Shown: piece after piece, positions 1 through 7,498 of the stretch | How the letters are laid out: each line of letters opens with the position of its first letter | Numbering within the stretch: the stretch's first letter is position 1 | Assembly: GCA_030263665.1 (NCBI GenBank) | Contig: SZPK01000009.1 | Location: forward strand, 62,001-126,000 | Length of the DNA: 64,000 nt | Reading direction: 5' to 3' | From: Villigracilis sp024434165 | Lineage (GTDB): Bacteria; Chloroflexota; Anaerolineae; Anaerolineales; Villigracilaceae | The notes under the pieces: generated by a model | Databases searched by the model: none | Told to the model about the DNA's origin: nothing | The model's input: the letters and a program-made list of their open reading frames with translations, nothing else | Translations under genes and position numbers: made by a program

Positions 1-121
1 GGCTTTCGTGCCCGCTGATGCCATTGGCTGGATGAGAGTTCTGAGAACCGGCGCACCTACGCTGTCTCGAGCGCCGGCGATACCTGAGACAGCGATTTCA
101 AATGATCTGGATGATCAAATT

Positions 122-361
122 ATGAACAAAGATATTGTGGACGGTAAATGGAAACAGGTCCGCGGCAAAGCAAAAATATGGTGGGGCAAGCTCACTGATG
201 ACGACCTGGATCGCGCTGCGGGCAAATTCGAGGTCCTCGTGGGTTTGTTGCAGGAAAAATATGGCTATACCCGTGAAGCCGCAGCCAGCGAGATCGAGAA
301 GCGCTTGGCGGAATTTGAGTCCAGCCTCAAAGTGAAAACAGAACCAACCACGGTTAAATAA
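122..361 (+). CDS. CsbD family stress protein
   Basis: This 79-residue hydrophilic protein has the CsbD pattern: an N-terminal GKWKQVRGKAK stretch (residues 8-18), then WWGKLTDDDL, and a helical second half with YGYTREAAASEIEK (about 47-60). CsbD proteins are small, abundant general-stress proteins whose molecular function is not known. The reading frame stays open to the window edge, but the upstream part has no family similarity, and the ATG at 122 follows a GGA at 109-111. It is the first of a run of same-strand stress genes, only 10 bp before the next one, so co-transcription is likely. Confidence 0.88.
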   Translation: MNKDIVDGKWKQVRGKAKIWWGKLTDDDLDRAAGKFEVLVGLLQEKYGYTREAAASEIEKRLAEFESSLKVKTEPTTVK

Positions 362-371
362 AGGATAAAAA

Positions 372-626
372 ATGAACATTATCATCTATCTCATAGCCGG
401 AGCGATTGTAGGTTATATCGCCAGCAGGATTATGCGTACGAATTCGCAACAGGGTTTGCTGCTCGATATTGTCGTGGGCATTATCGGCGCCTTTTTGGCT
501 GGTTATTTCATCAGCCCATTGTTGGGTGTGGGAACGATCAATGAAGCCATTACCATCCCAACCATGCTGGTCACCCTGGTTGGCTCCGTTGTATTGCTGT
601 GGATTGTTAAGATGATCCGCCGCTAA
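372..626 (+). CDS. GlsB/YeaQ/YmgE family membrane protein
   Basis: This 84-residue protein has three hydrophobic segments (about residues 3-20, 32-53 and 60-80) separated by a short basic loop (SRIMRTNSQQG). That layout is typical of the GlsB/YeaQ/YmgE (transglycosylase-associated) family of stress-induced inner-membrane proteins. The AAAGGATAAAAA just before the ATG at 372 supplies the ribosome site. It lies 10 bp after the CsbD gene, a pairing also common in other bacteria, and so probably belongs to the same envelope-stress transcript. The biochemical role of the family is unknown. Confidence 0.88.
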   Translation: MNIIIYLIAGAIVGYIASRIMRTNSQQGLLLDIVVGIIGAFLAGYFISPLLGVGTINEAITIPTMLVTLVGSVVLLWIVKMIRR

Positions 627-763
627 TGGAGTAGTTTCCATCCTGTTTTACGAACAGGCATTTCCCAATAACCTGCTCGCAAAACCATTTATGTCAAGAA
701 CATGTTTTTAGCAGAAAAAGCCCAATATTCTGGGGAATTTCCTACTTGAAAGGAAGCATCAAA

Positions 764-1177
764 ATGTTAAATGAGAATAGAGTGTCAGAGACCAGAACGT
801 CTCAAAACGATCCTGAGCGCGAACAACGCATCTTCAGCTTTAAGCTGACACAATTGGTTTGGCTGTTATTCGGTATTCTCGAGGTTATGATCGCACTCCG
901 CATCGGACTTAAGTTGATCGGTGCCAACCCTGCGAGCCCGATTGTCTCCCTGATCTATGGGTTTACCTACCTATTCCTGTTCCCCTTCGAAGGTCTGATT
1001 GCCTCGCCAACGAGTGGCAACATCGTGCTTGAACTCTCCTCCATGTTTGCAATGCTGATCTATGGACTGATTGCCTGGGCAGTGGAAAGAATTGTCTGGT
1101 TGCTCTTTTATCGTCCCCGCGGACAGGTGGTGGCAGTGGCCGAAACCAACACTAGCGAAAGCCGATCCGACCACTAA
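764..1177 (+). CDS. YggT-like small membrane protein
   Basis: This 137-residue protein has a charged N-terminus (1-25) and hydrophobic segments at about 27-50, 57-76 and 89-114. A pattern of leucine-rich segments around 'RIGLKLIGANPASP' resembles YggT/Ycf19-type proteins of bacterial envelopes. I chose the ATG at 764 because AAAGGAAG (about 749-756) sits at the right distance. A TTG 18 bp upstream is in frame but would sit before that site. It is followed by a tiny ORF 15 bp later. The function is unknown, and the family link is a motif-level judgement. Confidence 0.7.
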   Translation: MLNENRVSETRTSQNDPEREQRIFSFKLTQLVWLLFGILEVMIALRIGLKLIGANPASPIVSLIYGFTYLFLFPFEGLIASPTSGNIVLELSSMFAMLIYGLIAWAVERIVWLLFYRPRGQVVAVAETNTSESRSDH

Positions 1178-1192
1178 ATCAGGAATACTGAA

Positions 1193-1354
1193 ATGCAATT
1201 TCTCTTCCATCAACCAGAGTCTGATACCCAGCAATCAGGCAGCTTTTTCGCCATCCTGTATTGGTTGACAGGTCTCATATGGCTGACGGAAGAGGAGCAG
1301 GAAGCCGCCAGCATTTATTTGGACAACTTGTATGATGATGGCGATAAAAGTTAA
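1193..1354 (+). CDS. Small hypothetical protein, 53 aa
   Basis: This short ORF codes for 53 residues: a polar start (MQFLFHQPESDTQQ), one hydrophobic stretch (FFAILYWLTGLIWL, about 18-31) and a very acidic tail (TEEEQEAASIYLDNLYDDGDKS). It has an AGGA-containing upstream spacer, sits 15 bp after the YggT-like gene and ends 15 bp before the next gene's ATG, so it fills the space between two co-directional genes. This tight packing supports it being a real gene. It could be a single-pass or peripheral membrane partner of its neighbours. I do not recognise the family. Confidence 0.55.
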   Translation: MQFLFHQPESDTQQSGSFFAILYWLTGLIWLTEEEQEAASIYLDNLYDDGDKS

Positions 1355-1369
1355 AGAAAAGGATAAAAA

Positions 1370-1723
1370 ATGATCCACGATAATCAAGAAATTTCCTACC
1401 GCAGTAAAAATGTCCTGGGTGTTTTCATAGGCGTATTGGTCGGAGGGTTAGCTGGAGCTATAACGATGCTGTTACTGGCGCCGCAATCTGGAAAGGATAC
1501 CCGAATGCAGATCCATAAAAGAGGTATCGAACTGCGAGATCGCACAACCGAAATGGTGGAAGATGTCATGTCACAGGTGCAGTCTAGCAGAGATAAACTG
1601 ACTATGAGCGGACGCGAGAAACTTCAGGAATTAAAACATCAGGGTCAGGAATTGGTGGCTGAGCAATTGGATCACGTATCCGAAGTTGCACAGGCCGGGA
1701 AAAAGGCGATCCAAGGTTCCTGA
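1370..1723 (+). CDS. YtxH domain protein
   Basis: This 117-residue protein has a glycine-rich membrane segment (about residues 17-38, GVFIGVLVGGLAGAITMLLL), followed at once by the 'APQSGKDTRMQI' motif that marks YtxH-family proteins. The remaining 70 residues form an amphipathic helix, probably a coiled coil, rich in Gln, Glu and Lys. YtxH proteins are general-stress proteins thought to tie a cytoplasmic helical domain to the membrane, and their exact role is unknown. The ribosome site AAAGGATAAAAA matches that of the GlsB-like gene. It lies in the stress-gene run between two very small membrane proteins. Confidence 0.85.
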   Translation: MIHDNQEISYRSKNVLGVFIGVLVGGLAGAITMLLLAPQSGKDTRMQIHKRGIELRDRTTEMVEDVMSQVQSSRDKLTMSGREKLQELKHQGQELVAEQLDHVSEVAQAGKKAIQGS

Positions 1724-1797
1724 TTTAAATGTCGTAAAGAATCACCCGCTTAGAACGGTCGGACAAAATTTCCTAAAAGAAGAAGGTTTCTTTGTTA

Positions 1798-1944
1798 ATG
1801 GTTTTGATCTTGGCACTGACCATGTTTTGGGTGCATAGTTTCTTCGGAAACCCAAACTCTTCTAGTAATTTTTACACGGGCGGTTTTATGAATATGTTGA
1901 GTGCCGTGATCATCATTCTGATCATTGTCGGGTTTTTATCTTAG
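1798..1944 (+). CDS. Lmo0937-like small membrane protein, 48 aa
   Basis: This 48-residue protein has two hydrophobic segments (about 2-16 and 33-47) linked by a polar turn with 'FYTGGFMNML'. The two-helix layout with an aromatic-Gly-Gly-Phe linker resembles the Lmo0937/DUF5670 family of tiny membrane proteins found in stress loci. An AGAAGG (about 1780-1785) lies upstream of the ATG at 1798, and a TTG two codons earlier is an alternative start. A second protein of the same kind is at 3362-3520, which supports both being genes. Function unknown. Confidence 0.55.
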   Translation: MVLILALTMFWVHSFFGNPNSSSNFYTGGFMNMLSAVIIILIIVGFLS

Positions 1945-2046
1945 CACCCACGAGTCTGTCCTTGAAGATTTATTGGTATTGTGAGCTGGAGCACATCCCC
2001 CATAAGTGGACTGGCTCTAATACTGCCAGCTTGAGTAGGAGCAACA

Positions 2047-2976
2047 ATGTTGAATAATCAGAGTCTCAGATCCGTTCCAGACTCGGTTTCAAGGTGCGCC
2101 GAACGGGTCTTGATTCCAGATCATGGAAAAGATATCAGTCCACTTGAACGAAAGGACGCGGAGATAAAGGCAGATATCACCCATGCCCTTTGGAAAGATA
2201 ATGTCCTGCGGGTGTTGGGGTATCGCGAAATCGATGTTCGCGTAAAAGACGGAGTTGTTAACTTCACTGGGTATATCACGAACTCAAGCAGTCAGAGCCG
2301 CATCAAAAACGCCATTCGTTCAATTCCAGGTATTGTGGAGGTTAGGAACCATCTTATTCTGGATGACAAGTTGACGCTCGATATCGCAGCCGCATTGGGG
2401 GTGTTGGAACGTACATATCACTGCAAGTTCTTCACAGGCGTAAATCATGGGGTAGCTTCCATAGGTGGCACGGTCAAATATTGGAAAATCAGAGCACTGG
2501 CAGAGATATGCGCCTCTGAAAACCCCAATATCCGTGGTGTGATTAATAATATTAAGGTTTCTGGAAGCGAACCAGGATTAAGAGAACTGCCATTCTTACA
2601 ACCTGCCATCGAGGAACCCATTTATTTCCTTGACTGGGTTTTCGGAGTTGTGAAAAAGGTTGTAATAAATCCTAATAACCGGCGTGTGATCGCGATGCTC
2701 GTCAGAGGAAAATTTCCCGAACTGCCCAATGAAGCTAAGCCTCGAGTTGAGGGAGATCCTCCCATCCAAGAGCGGTATATCGTCATTCCCATGGGAACCG
2801 TCCGCCATTTAACTAGGGTGTCAGGATTCTTGAATATCAAGAGCAGGGAGAGAAATCGATATTCGGCTTTCGATCCCGGTCTGTTTACTATCCCTCCTAT
2901 CGAATGGACACCTCCATATCCTTATTGCCCTAGTGATGTCTTGTTCCTCGTGGAAAACCATGAAAAAGATATTTAA
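2047..2976 (+). CDS. Double BON-domain protein
   Basis: This 309-residue soluble protein has two BON domains in tandem (about residues 37-108 and 109-178). Each carries the expected 'V.V.DGVVNFTGYI' and 'G..V..I.V' strands. The C-terminal third (about 185-300) carries 'NNRRVIAMLVRG', which suggests a PRC-barrel-like fold, and a proline-rich tail. BON domains bind phospholipids or other envelope components, and such proteins often appear under osmotic or envelope stress. No signal peptide or membrane segment is visible, so a cytoplasmic or peripheral location is likely. ATG at 2047 follows TAGGAGC. Confidence 0.8.
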   Translation: MLNNQSLRSVPDSVSRCAERVLIPDHGKDISPLERKDAEIKADITHALWKDNVLRVLGYREIDVRVKDGVVNFTGYITNSSSQSRIKNAIRSIPGIVEVRNHLILDDKLTLDIAAALGVLERTYHCKFFTGVNHGVASIGGTVKYWKIRALAEICASENPNIRGVINNIKVSGSEPGLRELPFLQPAIEEPIYFLDWVFGVVKKVVINPNNRRVIAMLVRGKFPELPNEAKPRVEGDPPIQERYIVIPMGTVRHLTRVSGFLNIKSRERNRYSAFDPGLFTIPPIEWTPPYPYCPSDVLFLVENHEKDI

Positions 2977-3361
2977 ATTGAGCGCGGATCTCACAAGAGT
3001 TCATTCGCGGCGGTATCGAACATTACCCCGCTTGGAGAGCAAGTTCCCTCTGCGTGTGACTTGGGTGGATGATGGCAGGGCGAACGGCTCCATCTATCGC
3101 AGACAGTCTTATGTATTTATGCAGCGCCATTCAAGTGGGATATCAAGAAGTATTTTTATATTCAAAAGAATTTGGTCAAAAAATGCAAGGACCGATGCGG
3201 GCAGTATCTTGCGTTGGCAAGATGATGGTGGTGGGGCTTAGGACACTGATTCGCTCTCCCCCAAGTGGTGGAGGGCGAAATTCCCCAGCTGATGGATGTG
3301 GTTGCAGAAGATTGCTTGTATGATGAATTTGTAAGTCATATCAAATAAAAAGAGAAATCTC
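2977..3361 (+). other. Spacer without a convincing gene
   Basis: There are 385 bases between the BON gene and a tiny membrane-protein gene. Two overlapping short ORFs are open here in different frames (2933-3241 and 3069-3323). Neither has a good ribosome site, recognisable motifs or sensible composition. The stretch may hold a decayed, frameshifted gene, but I could not reconstruct one. Confidence 0.4.
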
Positions 3362-3520
3362 ATGGTTACTTGGATCATCTTAATTCTGCTCATCCTGTGG
3401 TTGCTTGGTTATTTCGGACCGAATGTCTTCTCTGGCTTTCCCAGCTTGGGCAATGCCATTCACATACTGCTCGTCATCGTGATCATCCTTGTTCTGTTGA
3501 ATATCTTGGGTTTAATTTAG
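3362..3520 (+). CDS. Lmo0937/DUF5670-like small membrane protein, 52 aa
   Basis: This 52-residue, almost wholly hydrophobic protein has two membrane helices (about 2-18 and 33-51) and a short loop 'GPNVFSGFPSLGNAIH'. The 'G.AIHILLVIVIILVLLNIL' second helix is very close to the Lmo0937/DUF5670 pattern of small stress-associated membrane proteins. An AGAGAAA sits upstream of the ATG at 3362. It is the second such protein in 2 kb (the other is at 1798-1944). The function of the family is not known. Confidence 0.7.
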   Translation: MVTWIILILLILWLLGYFGPNVFSGFPSLGNAIHILLVIVIILVLLNILGLI

Positions 3521-3657
3521 ATTGACGCACTGGGTAAATATATACTAGTGAAAGGAGACCTCAATGCATAGATCATTGTCCTGGTCCGGCCATTTTTGAA
3601 AAGGCCAGAACTTGAATTTCACAGGAAATCTCTCATTGACTGGATTGGAAAAATAAC

Positions 3658-4614
3658 ATGAATACCATACACCGCGGTTTGTACGTCACTACAATTTGGG
3701 TGTTGATGTTTGTGTTGTTAACCCTAACCGCATGTGATGCTGTGACGTTGACTCCTTACATTGTGGGTGACAGCGTATTACTTGCCACCCCAGCGTTCAT
3801 GACTGAGCCCTGTCCGTTGTGTGCTCAGGCGACGCTGGCGGCGGTTCTCACGCAGGAGAAGGGGAATGCTGATTTTCAAGCGGCAGCAACAGCCGAAATT
3901 TTGCGAGCCAATGCACAGGCGACTGTAAATTCTGCGAACGCTACATTAAGTGCGGCACAAACTCAGCAACAGAACAATACAAATATTATCGCCGCCCAAT
4001 TGGCGGCTACTGCGGAGATTGTCCGTGCCAATGCACAGGCAACGTTGAACTCGGCAGGTTCAACCCAGATTGCGGCAATGACCCAGGCACAATATAACCT
4101 GCTAGTTACAGAATCGGTACGGACGCAGGAAGCAGTTGCCTTGCAGACTCAACAAAATAAAGATGATCTAGCAGCCAACACCCAGACAGCCATAGCCAAT
4201 ACGATTGGCACACAAACACAGTCCGCTGCTGCCACATCACAATGGTATGCGGACCAGGAACGTCAACGCGACGAAGAAAGACAAGTCCCCATTGCCTTCT
4301 TATGGACATGGTGCCTTCCAGTCTTTTTTGTACTGTTTGCTGGTTTGATCCTTTGGGGGTACAGGTACTGGCTTAGTATCGAGAAGCCCAATCGACAAAC
4401 TCTTGCCAAGGACGTCGAAAAACCGCCGGAACCAGCAGTGATATTCAGACAACACCGGCATAATGACCCATCACCATATATTGAAACTGATTTGAGTGCA
4501 GGTGGTTATCATGTCACAACACCGGAGGATCAGGTGTCTCGATGGCTTGATGAAGTGAAAGACGAGCTGTCGAGTAGCGATGAGAAGGAAAAAGACAATG
4601 ATCAAGGGAGTTGA
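3658..4614 (+). CDS. Lipoprotein with 40-residue repeat and C-terminal membrane helix
   Basis: This 318-residue protein starts with a lipoprotein signal ending in LTAC (Cys26). Next comes a long Ala/Gln/Thr/Asn-rich region (60-195) of predicted helix. It contains two copies of ATAEI(L/V)RANAQAT (about 77-89 and 117-129), exactly 40 residues apart, and more degenerate copies after them. A second membrane helix lies at about 211-236 and is followed by a polar, acidic tail of 80 residues. The protein would thus be lipid-anchored outside, extend as a helical rod, and cross the membrane near its end, which is unusual. The next gene overlaps its 3' end. I do not recognise the family. Confidence 0.7.
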   Translation: MNTIHRGLYVTTIWVLMFVLLTLTACDAVTLTPYIVGDSVLLATPAFMTEPCPLCAQATLAAVLTQEKGNADFQAAATAEILRANAQATVNSANATLSAAQTQQQNNTNIIAAQLAATAEIVRANAQATLNSAGSTQIAAMTQAQYNLLVTESVRTQEAVALQTQQNKDDLAANTQTAIANTIGTQTQSAAATSQWYADQERQRDEERQVPIAFLWTWCLPVFFVLFAGLILWGYRYWLSIEKPNRQTLAKDVEKPPEPAVIFRQHRHNDPSPYIETDLSAGGYHVTTPEDQVSRWLDEVKDELSSSDEKEKDNDQGS

Positions 4615-5257
4615 CCCGCGTCATTTTGACCAAAAAGCACAGCAAATTAAAGCTCAGACGATGACCACCCTTACACGATGGGGGCTATTGCCAAGATTTA
4701 AGCGCTGGCGGTTGACACAAGACCCAGAGACGGGAATGGTCGTCTTATTCGGCATCCTTAATAATAAGTATATCGCCGAGCATACTTCGATCCCCTTCAG
4801 TGACTATTTCGCCCCCAAAATTCTGCACGACCTCGCGAATGAACTGCAAGTGCAGGTGGTATCTTGTAATAGTAATGGACTCCGCTATGCCTTTATTTTG
4901 GACCGCGGCAGTTTTGGGAAATTACCAACACATATTGATTATCCTTTTATAGACAAAGGCAAAGTCGTGGTCAGAGTTGTTTTCAGCGATATCCAGCCAC
5001 CTGTCCCGGTCCCGCCTGTTGATACCATGCCCCTGAACGATAACAAGTTTATGCGCCAGATTGCTGGGGCTTTCTTGAAGGTCTTTGAAGATATCAAACT
5101 TAGAGATGATGTTGCTTTGCTGCTTTCCGCTCAAAACCCACCGGATATCGCGATCATTGATGAGCTTGAATTCAATAAGAGGATATTGGAGCATGAAGTT
5201 AACCGGCAAAGAGTAAAACGCATCCATGACTATTTTAGTGAGAGAGAAAAAAAATGA
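4598..5257 (+). CDS. Conserved-looking hypothetical protein, 219 aa
   Basis: This soluble protein of about 219 residues has no signal peptide. I prefer the ATG at 4598 because AGAAGGAA (4583-4590) lies 7 bp before it. The ATG at 4580 would precede that site. A proline-rich linker (about residues 138-148, QPPVPVPPVD) separates an N-terminal half that may be nucleotide- or ligand-binding from a helical, charged C-terminus. The gene overlaps the repeat-lipoprotein gene by 17 bp and the next small gene by 4 bp, so the three are probably translationally coupled and may form one complex at the membrane. Family unknown. Confidence 0.65.
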   Translation: MIKGVDPRHFDQKAQQIKAQTMTTLTRWGLLPRFKRWRLTQDPETGMVVLFGILNNKYIAEHTSIPFSDYFAPKILHDLANELQVQVVSCNSNGLRYAFILDRGSFGKLPTHIDYPFIDKGKVVVRVVFSDIQPPVPVPPVDTMPLNDNKFMRQIAGAFLKVFEDIKLRDDVALLLSAQNPPDIAIIDELEFNKRILEHEVNRQRVKRIHDYFSEREKK

Positions 5258-5415
5258 CGATGAAACTGACCTTGTACTTTGTTGCGATGGATTTGCTTAC
5301 GTTGCTGATATATCCCCTCGTGTATGCCCATGGCGTGTTTAACCGGTTTTTAAACAGAAAAGAAAAGGCCACGCAGGCTAATGCCTTGTCCCTTGCGTGG
5401 GCTGTCCCCGATTAA
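5254..5415 (+). CDS. Small single-pass membrane protein, 53 aa
   Basis: This 53-residue ORF overlaps the preceding gene by ATGA, which points to coupled translation. It has one hydrophobic segment (about residues 3-26, ending LIYPLVYAHGVF), then a basic stretch (NRFLNRKEK) and a short tail. That is the layout of a small membrane protein with its positive part in the cytoplasm. It may serve the upstream lipoprotein and 219-residue protein as a membrane partner. It belongs to no family that I recognise. Confidence 0.55.
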   Translation: MTMKLTLYFVAMDLLTLLIYPLVYAHGVFNRFLNRKEKATQANALSLAWAVPD

Positions 5416-5436
5416 TTCGTCTGAAAGAAGGATGAT

Positions 5437-6159
5437 ATGCGAACTAAAGTGATCGATTTTCCCAATCTGAAAACCCTGTGTATTTTCCCGGATGTTCCCT
5501 CTGATCTGGAACAAGCCTTGTCCGAATTGCATCTCGAAGGCGGATATCCGGTCATTGTATTGATCGGAGGCGCGATCGATGCGAGGCAAGCTGTTGCGAC
5601 AGAACGTGCCATTCAGGCGATTGCCAAACTTGCAGAGGAATTAAATATCTTGGTTATCTGTGGAGGCACCGATATGGGGGTGATGGCTGAGATCGGTCAG
5701 GTGCGATCTCAGAATCATTACACTTTTCCTTTGGTGGGAATCACCTTGGAAGATTTGGTTGCGTGGCCTGGCGGTCCTCAAAGTACGAAGTTCCTATGGT
5801 GGGGGAGCGAACGCTGGCAGCTGGAGCCACATTATCCATACTTTATCCTTGTCCCTGGGGCTCATTTTGGAGATGAATCGCCTTGGATCGTCGATGCCGC
5901 CACGGTATTTTCGAAAGGCTACCGGTCTGTCACGATCCTGATTAATGGTGGTGAGATCTCCAGAAAAGATATTCAATTGAGTTTAGAGCACGGGCGTAAG
6001 GTCGTTGCCTTAAGCCGCACGGGGCGGCTGGCAGATGAGATTTCCCGGGACTTCGACCACAATGGCTTGATCACCGTTGTGTCAGCAAGTTCGGAGGAAC
6101 GCATCAACAAAGTTGTCCGATCTATCCTGGCTCTCGATCAATCCCACGAGTCGGTCTAA
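5437..6159 (+). CDS. LSDAT/SLOG-fold nucleotide-sensor-like protein
   Basis: This 240-residue protein fits the prokaryotic LSDAT (SLOG in TRPM) fold. It has a Rossmann-like start with 'VIVLIGGA' (about 39-46), a second glycine strand 'LVICGGTDMGVMAEIG' (72-87), and the C-terminal 'INGGEISRKDIQLSLEHGRKVVALSRTGRLADEI' pattern in which 'SGRLADE'-type motifs close the ligand pocket. SLOG proteins bind nucleotide-derived ligands such as ADP-ribose or cyclic forms, and several act as sensors for effector proteins. Here it is free-standing beside small membrane and lipoprotein genes, so the partner is unclear. It could also be annotated as a LOG-family relative. Confidence 0.72.
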   Translation: MRTKVIDFPNLKTLCIFPDVPSDLEQALSELHLEGGYPVIVLIGGAIDARQAVATERAIQAIAKLAEELNILVICGGTDMGVMAEIGQVRSQNHYTFPLVGITLEDLVAWPGGPQSTKFLWWGSERWQLEPHYPYFILVPGAHFGDESPWIVDAATVFSKGYRSVTILINGGEISRKDIQLSLEHGRKVVALSRTGRLADEISRDFDHNGLITVVSASSEERINKVVRSILALDQSHESV

Positions 6160-6184
6160 AAATTCAACCAACAAGGAGTAAATC

Positions 6185-6337
6185 ATGGGACGCAAAGGTA
6201 CAAGTAAACGTAAACCTAAAAAGAACAAACAGATTGTCACTGCCAATGTCAGTGGTAATTCACCGGTGCAAGCGCCAATTCAAAATGAAAATACGAAAGC
6301 ATCTGGTGGATGGAATAAGAAGAAAAAGAAGCGCTAG
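6185..6337 (+). CDS. Small very basic protein, 50 aa
   Basis: This is a 50-residue protein with lysine/arginine-rich ends (GRKGTSKRKPKKNKQ at the start, NKKKKKR at the end) and a polar middle rich in Asn, Gln and Pro. A strong AAGGAG lies 7 bp before the ATG at 6185, and the gene sits between two real genes with short spacers. Such composition suggests binding to nucleic acid or acidic surfaces, but nothing more specific can be said. No family recognised. Confidence 0.6.
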   Translation: MGRKGTSKRKPKKNKQIVTANVSGNSPVQAPIQNENTKASGGWNKKKKKR

Positions 6338-6363
6338 ATTTCAATAACTATCATGGAGCAAAA

Positions 6364-7200
6364 ATGAGAACAATTTATGGGTTTATTTATACCCTGCGCC
6401 CTTATGAGCGGGGTATTAAGGAGACTCTGGGCAAGTATAGTGGTTTTGTACTACCGGGTCTTGGGATTCAAATCCCGTTAGTGCACATCACTCGCGTCCG
6501 TGACGTTCGTGAACATACAATGGATATTGAACCCCAGCCGGTTATTACCAAAGACAACGTTGAAATTACTGTGGATGGCGTGATGTGGGTTCGTCCCACG
6601 GGGGACGAAGAGAGTATCAAGCGTACTTTTTATAGTATTGATAATTGGAAACGGGCAATTATCCAACTGGCAATGACCAATCTACGTCAGGAATTCGGTG
6701 AATTGTCGCTGGATGAGAGTCTTGTGGCTCGTGAGAAAATCGCCAGTAATTTGCAAAGAATTCTAAATACTTTTGCGGTGGAGTGGGGATTAACGGTCAG
6801 CAAGGTCGAAATCCGTCTGATCGACCCTCCCGATGATATTAAGAAAGCGATGCACAAACAAAAGACTGCGGAGCAGGAACGCCGTTCCATGAAATTATTG
6901 GCAACGGGCGAGTTCGAAGCGGCTGAACAACAAAAACTGGCAATTGTACAACGCGCCGAGGGTGAACGCGAAGCGGTTATTCAGGTCGCTCAGGGCAAAG
7001 CTGAAGCGATCCGGCTGGTCAATGAAGCAGCCGAAAAATATTTTGTCGGCAATGCCCAGGAGCTAAAAAAACTGGAGATGATCGAAAACTCTTTGCGTGA
7101 TAACGCAAAGATTGTGATTACAGAACACGGGATTAACCCTACTCTGTTGCTTGGAAGTTTGCCGGTCAGTATGACGAATGAAAAAAACATCAACAAGTAG
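6364..7200 (+). CDS. Slipin/SPFH (band 7) family protein
   Basis: This 278-residue SPFH/band-7 protein carries 'YERGIKETLGKYSGFVLPGLGIQIPLVH' at the start, the 'VITKDNVEITVDGVMWVRP' strand (about 60-78), and 'NLRQEFGELSLDESLVAREKI' followed by a long charged helix (170-235) with 'A.GEAEA' type repeats. Slipins assemble into membrane-bound rings or microdomains and often recruit a partner protease or NfeD-type protein. None is adjacent here. Unlike usual slipins it lacks an N-terminal membrane helix, so membrane attachment must be by a short hydrophobic loop or a partner. This makes it an atypical member. Confidence 0.85.
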   Translation: MRTIYGFIYTLRPYERGIKETLGKYSGFVLPGLGIQIPLVHITRVRDVREHTMDIEPQPVITKDNVEITVDGVMWVRPTGDEESIKRTFYSIDNWKRAIIQLAMTNLRQEFGELSLDESLVAREKIASNLQRILNTFAVEWGLTVSKVEIRLIDPPDDIKKAMHKQKTAEQERRSMKLLATGEFEAAEQQKLAIVQRAEGEREAVIQVAQGKAEAIRLVNEAAEKYFVGNAQELKKLEMIENSLRDNAKIVITEHGINPTLLLGSLPVSMTNEKNINK

Positions 7201-7279
7201 CCATCCGGCAAAAGAGCCTCAAAATTTGGTGGAAAGTATCAATGCTATATCCGTCCACCACAAAGAAGAGGAGCGAATT

Positions 7280-7495
7280 ATGGAAAACCAAATCACATGT
7301 CCATCCTGCCATATAAAAATATCAGATAAACCGATCATTGATGATGCGGCAAAAGGTATAGGCTCTGATACGCAATTTCTGATTTGTGAATGTGGGGAAA
7401 GAATTACGTATTGGCAAATTACAGCTCAGTTAAGAGAACAGAAGACGTTTTGGACAAAAATTCTGAAATGGTTTCGAGGATCATCAAAAGGTTGA
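7280..7495 (+). CDS. Small zinc-ribbon protein, 71 aa
   Basis: This 71-residue protein has CxxC at residues 7-10 (CPSC) and CxC at 36-38 (CEC), a likely zinc ribbon, then a helix with aromatic and basic residues (FWTKILKWFRG). The frame is open from 7178, but the ATG at 7280 has AAGAAGAGGAG before it and avoids overlapping the slipin gene. It ends 3 bp before the radical SAM gene. The role could be nucleic-acid or protein binding. No family name can be given. Confidence 0.65.
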   Translation: MENQITCPSCHIKISDKPIIDDAAKGIGSDTQFLICECGERITYWQITAQLREQKTFWTKILKWFRGSSKG

Positions 7496-7498
7496 AGG

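Noticed and set aside
8..121. N-terminal extension of the CsbD gene in the open frame
   Set aside because: The extra 38 residues have no family similarity, and the ATG at 122 gives the usual CsbD start.
2933..3323. Two overlapping ORFs after the BON gene
   Set aside because: Neither has a ribosome site nor believable protein composition. Described as a spacer instead.
3564..3599. 11-codon ORF with a strong AAAGGAG site
   Set aside because: It is too short to judge, and partly inside a weak hairpin. It could be a leader peptide or the stump of a broken gene.
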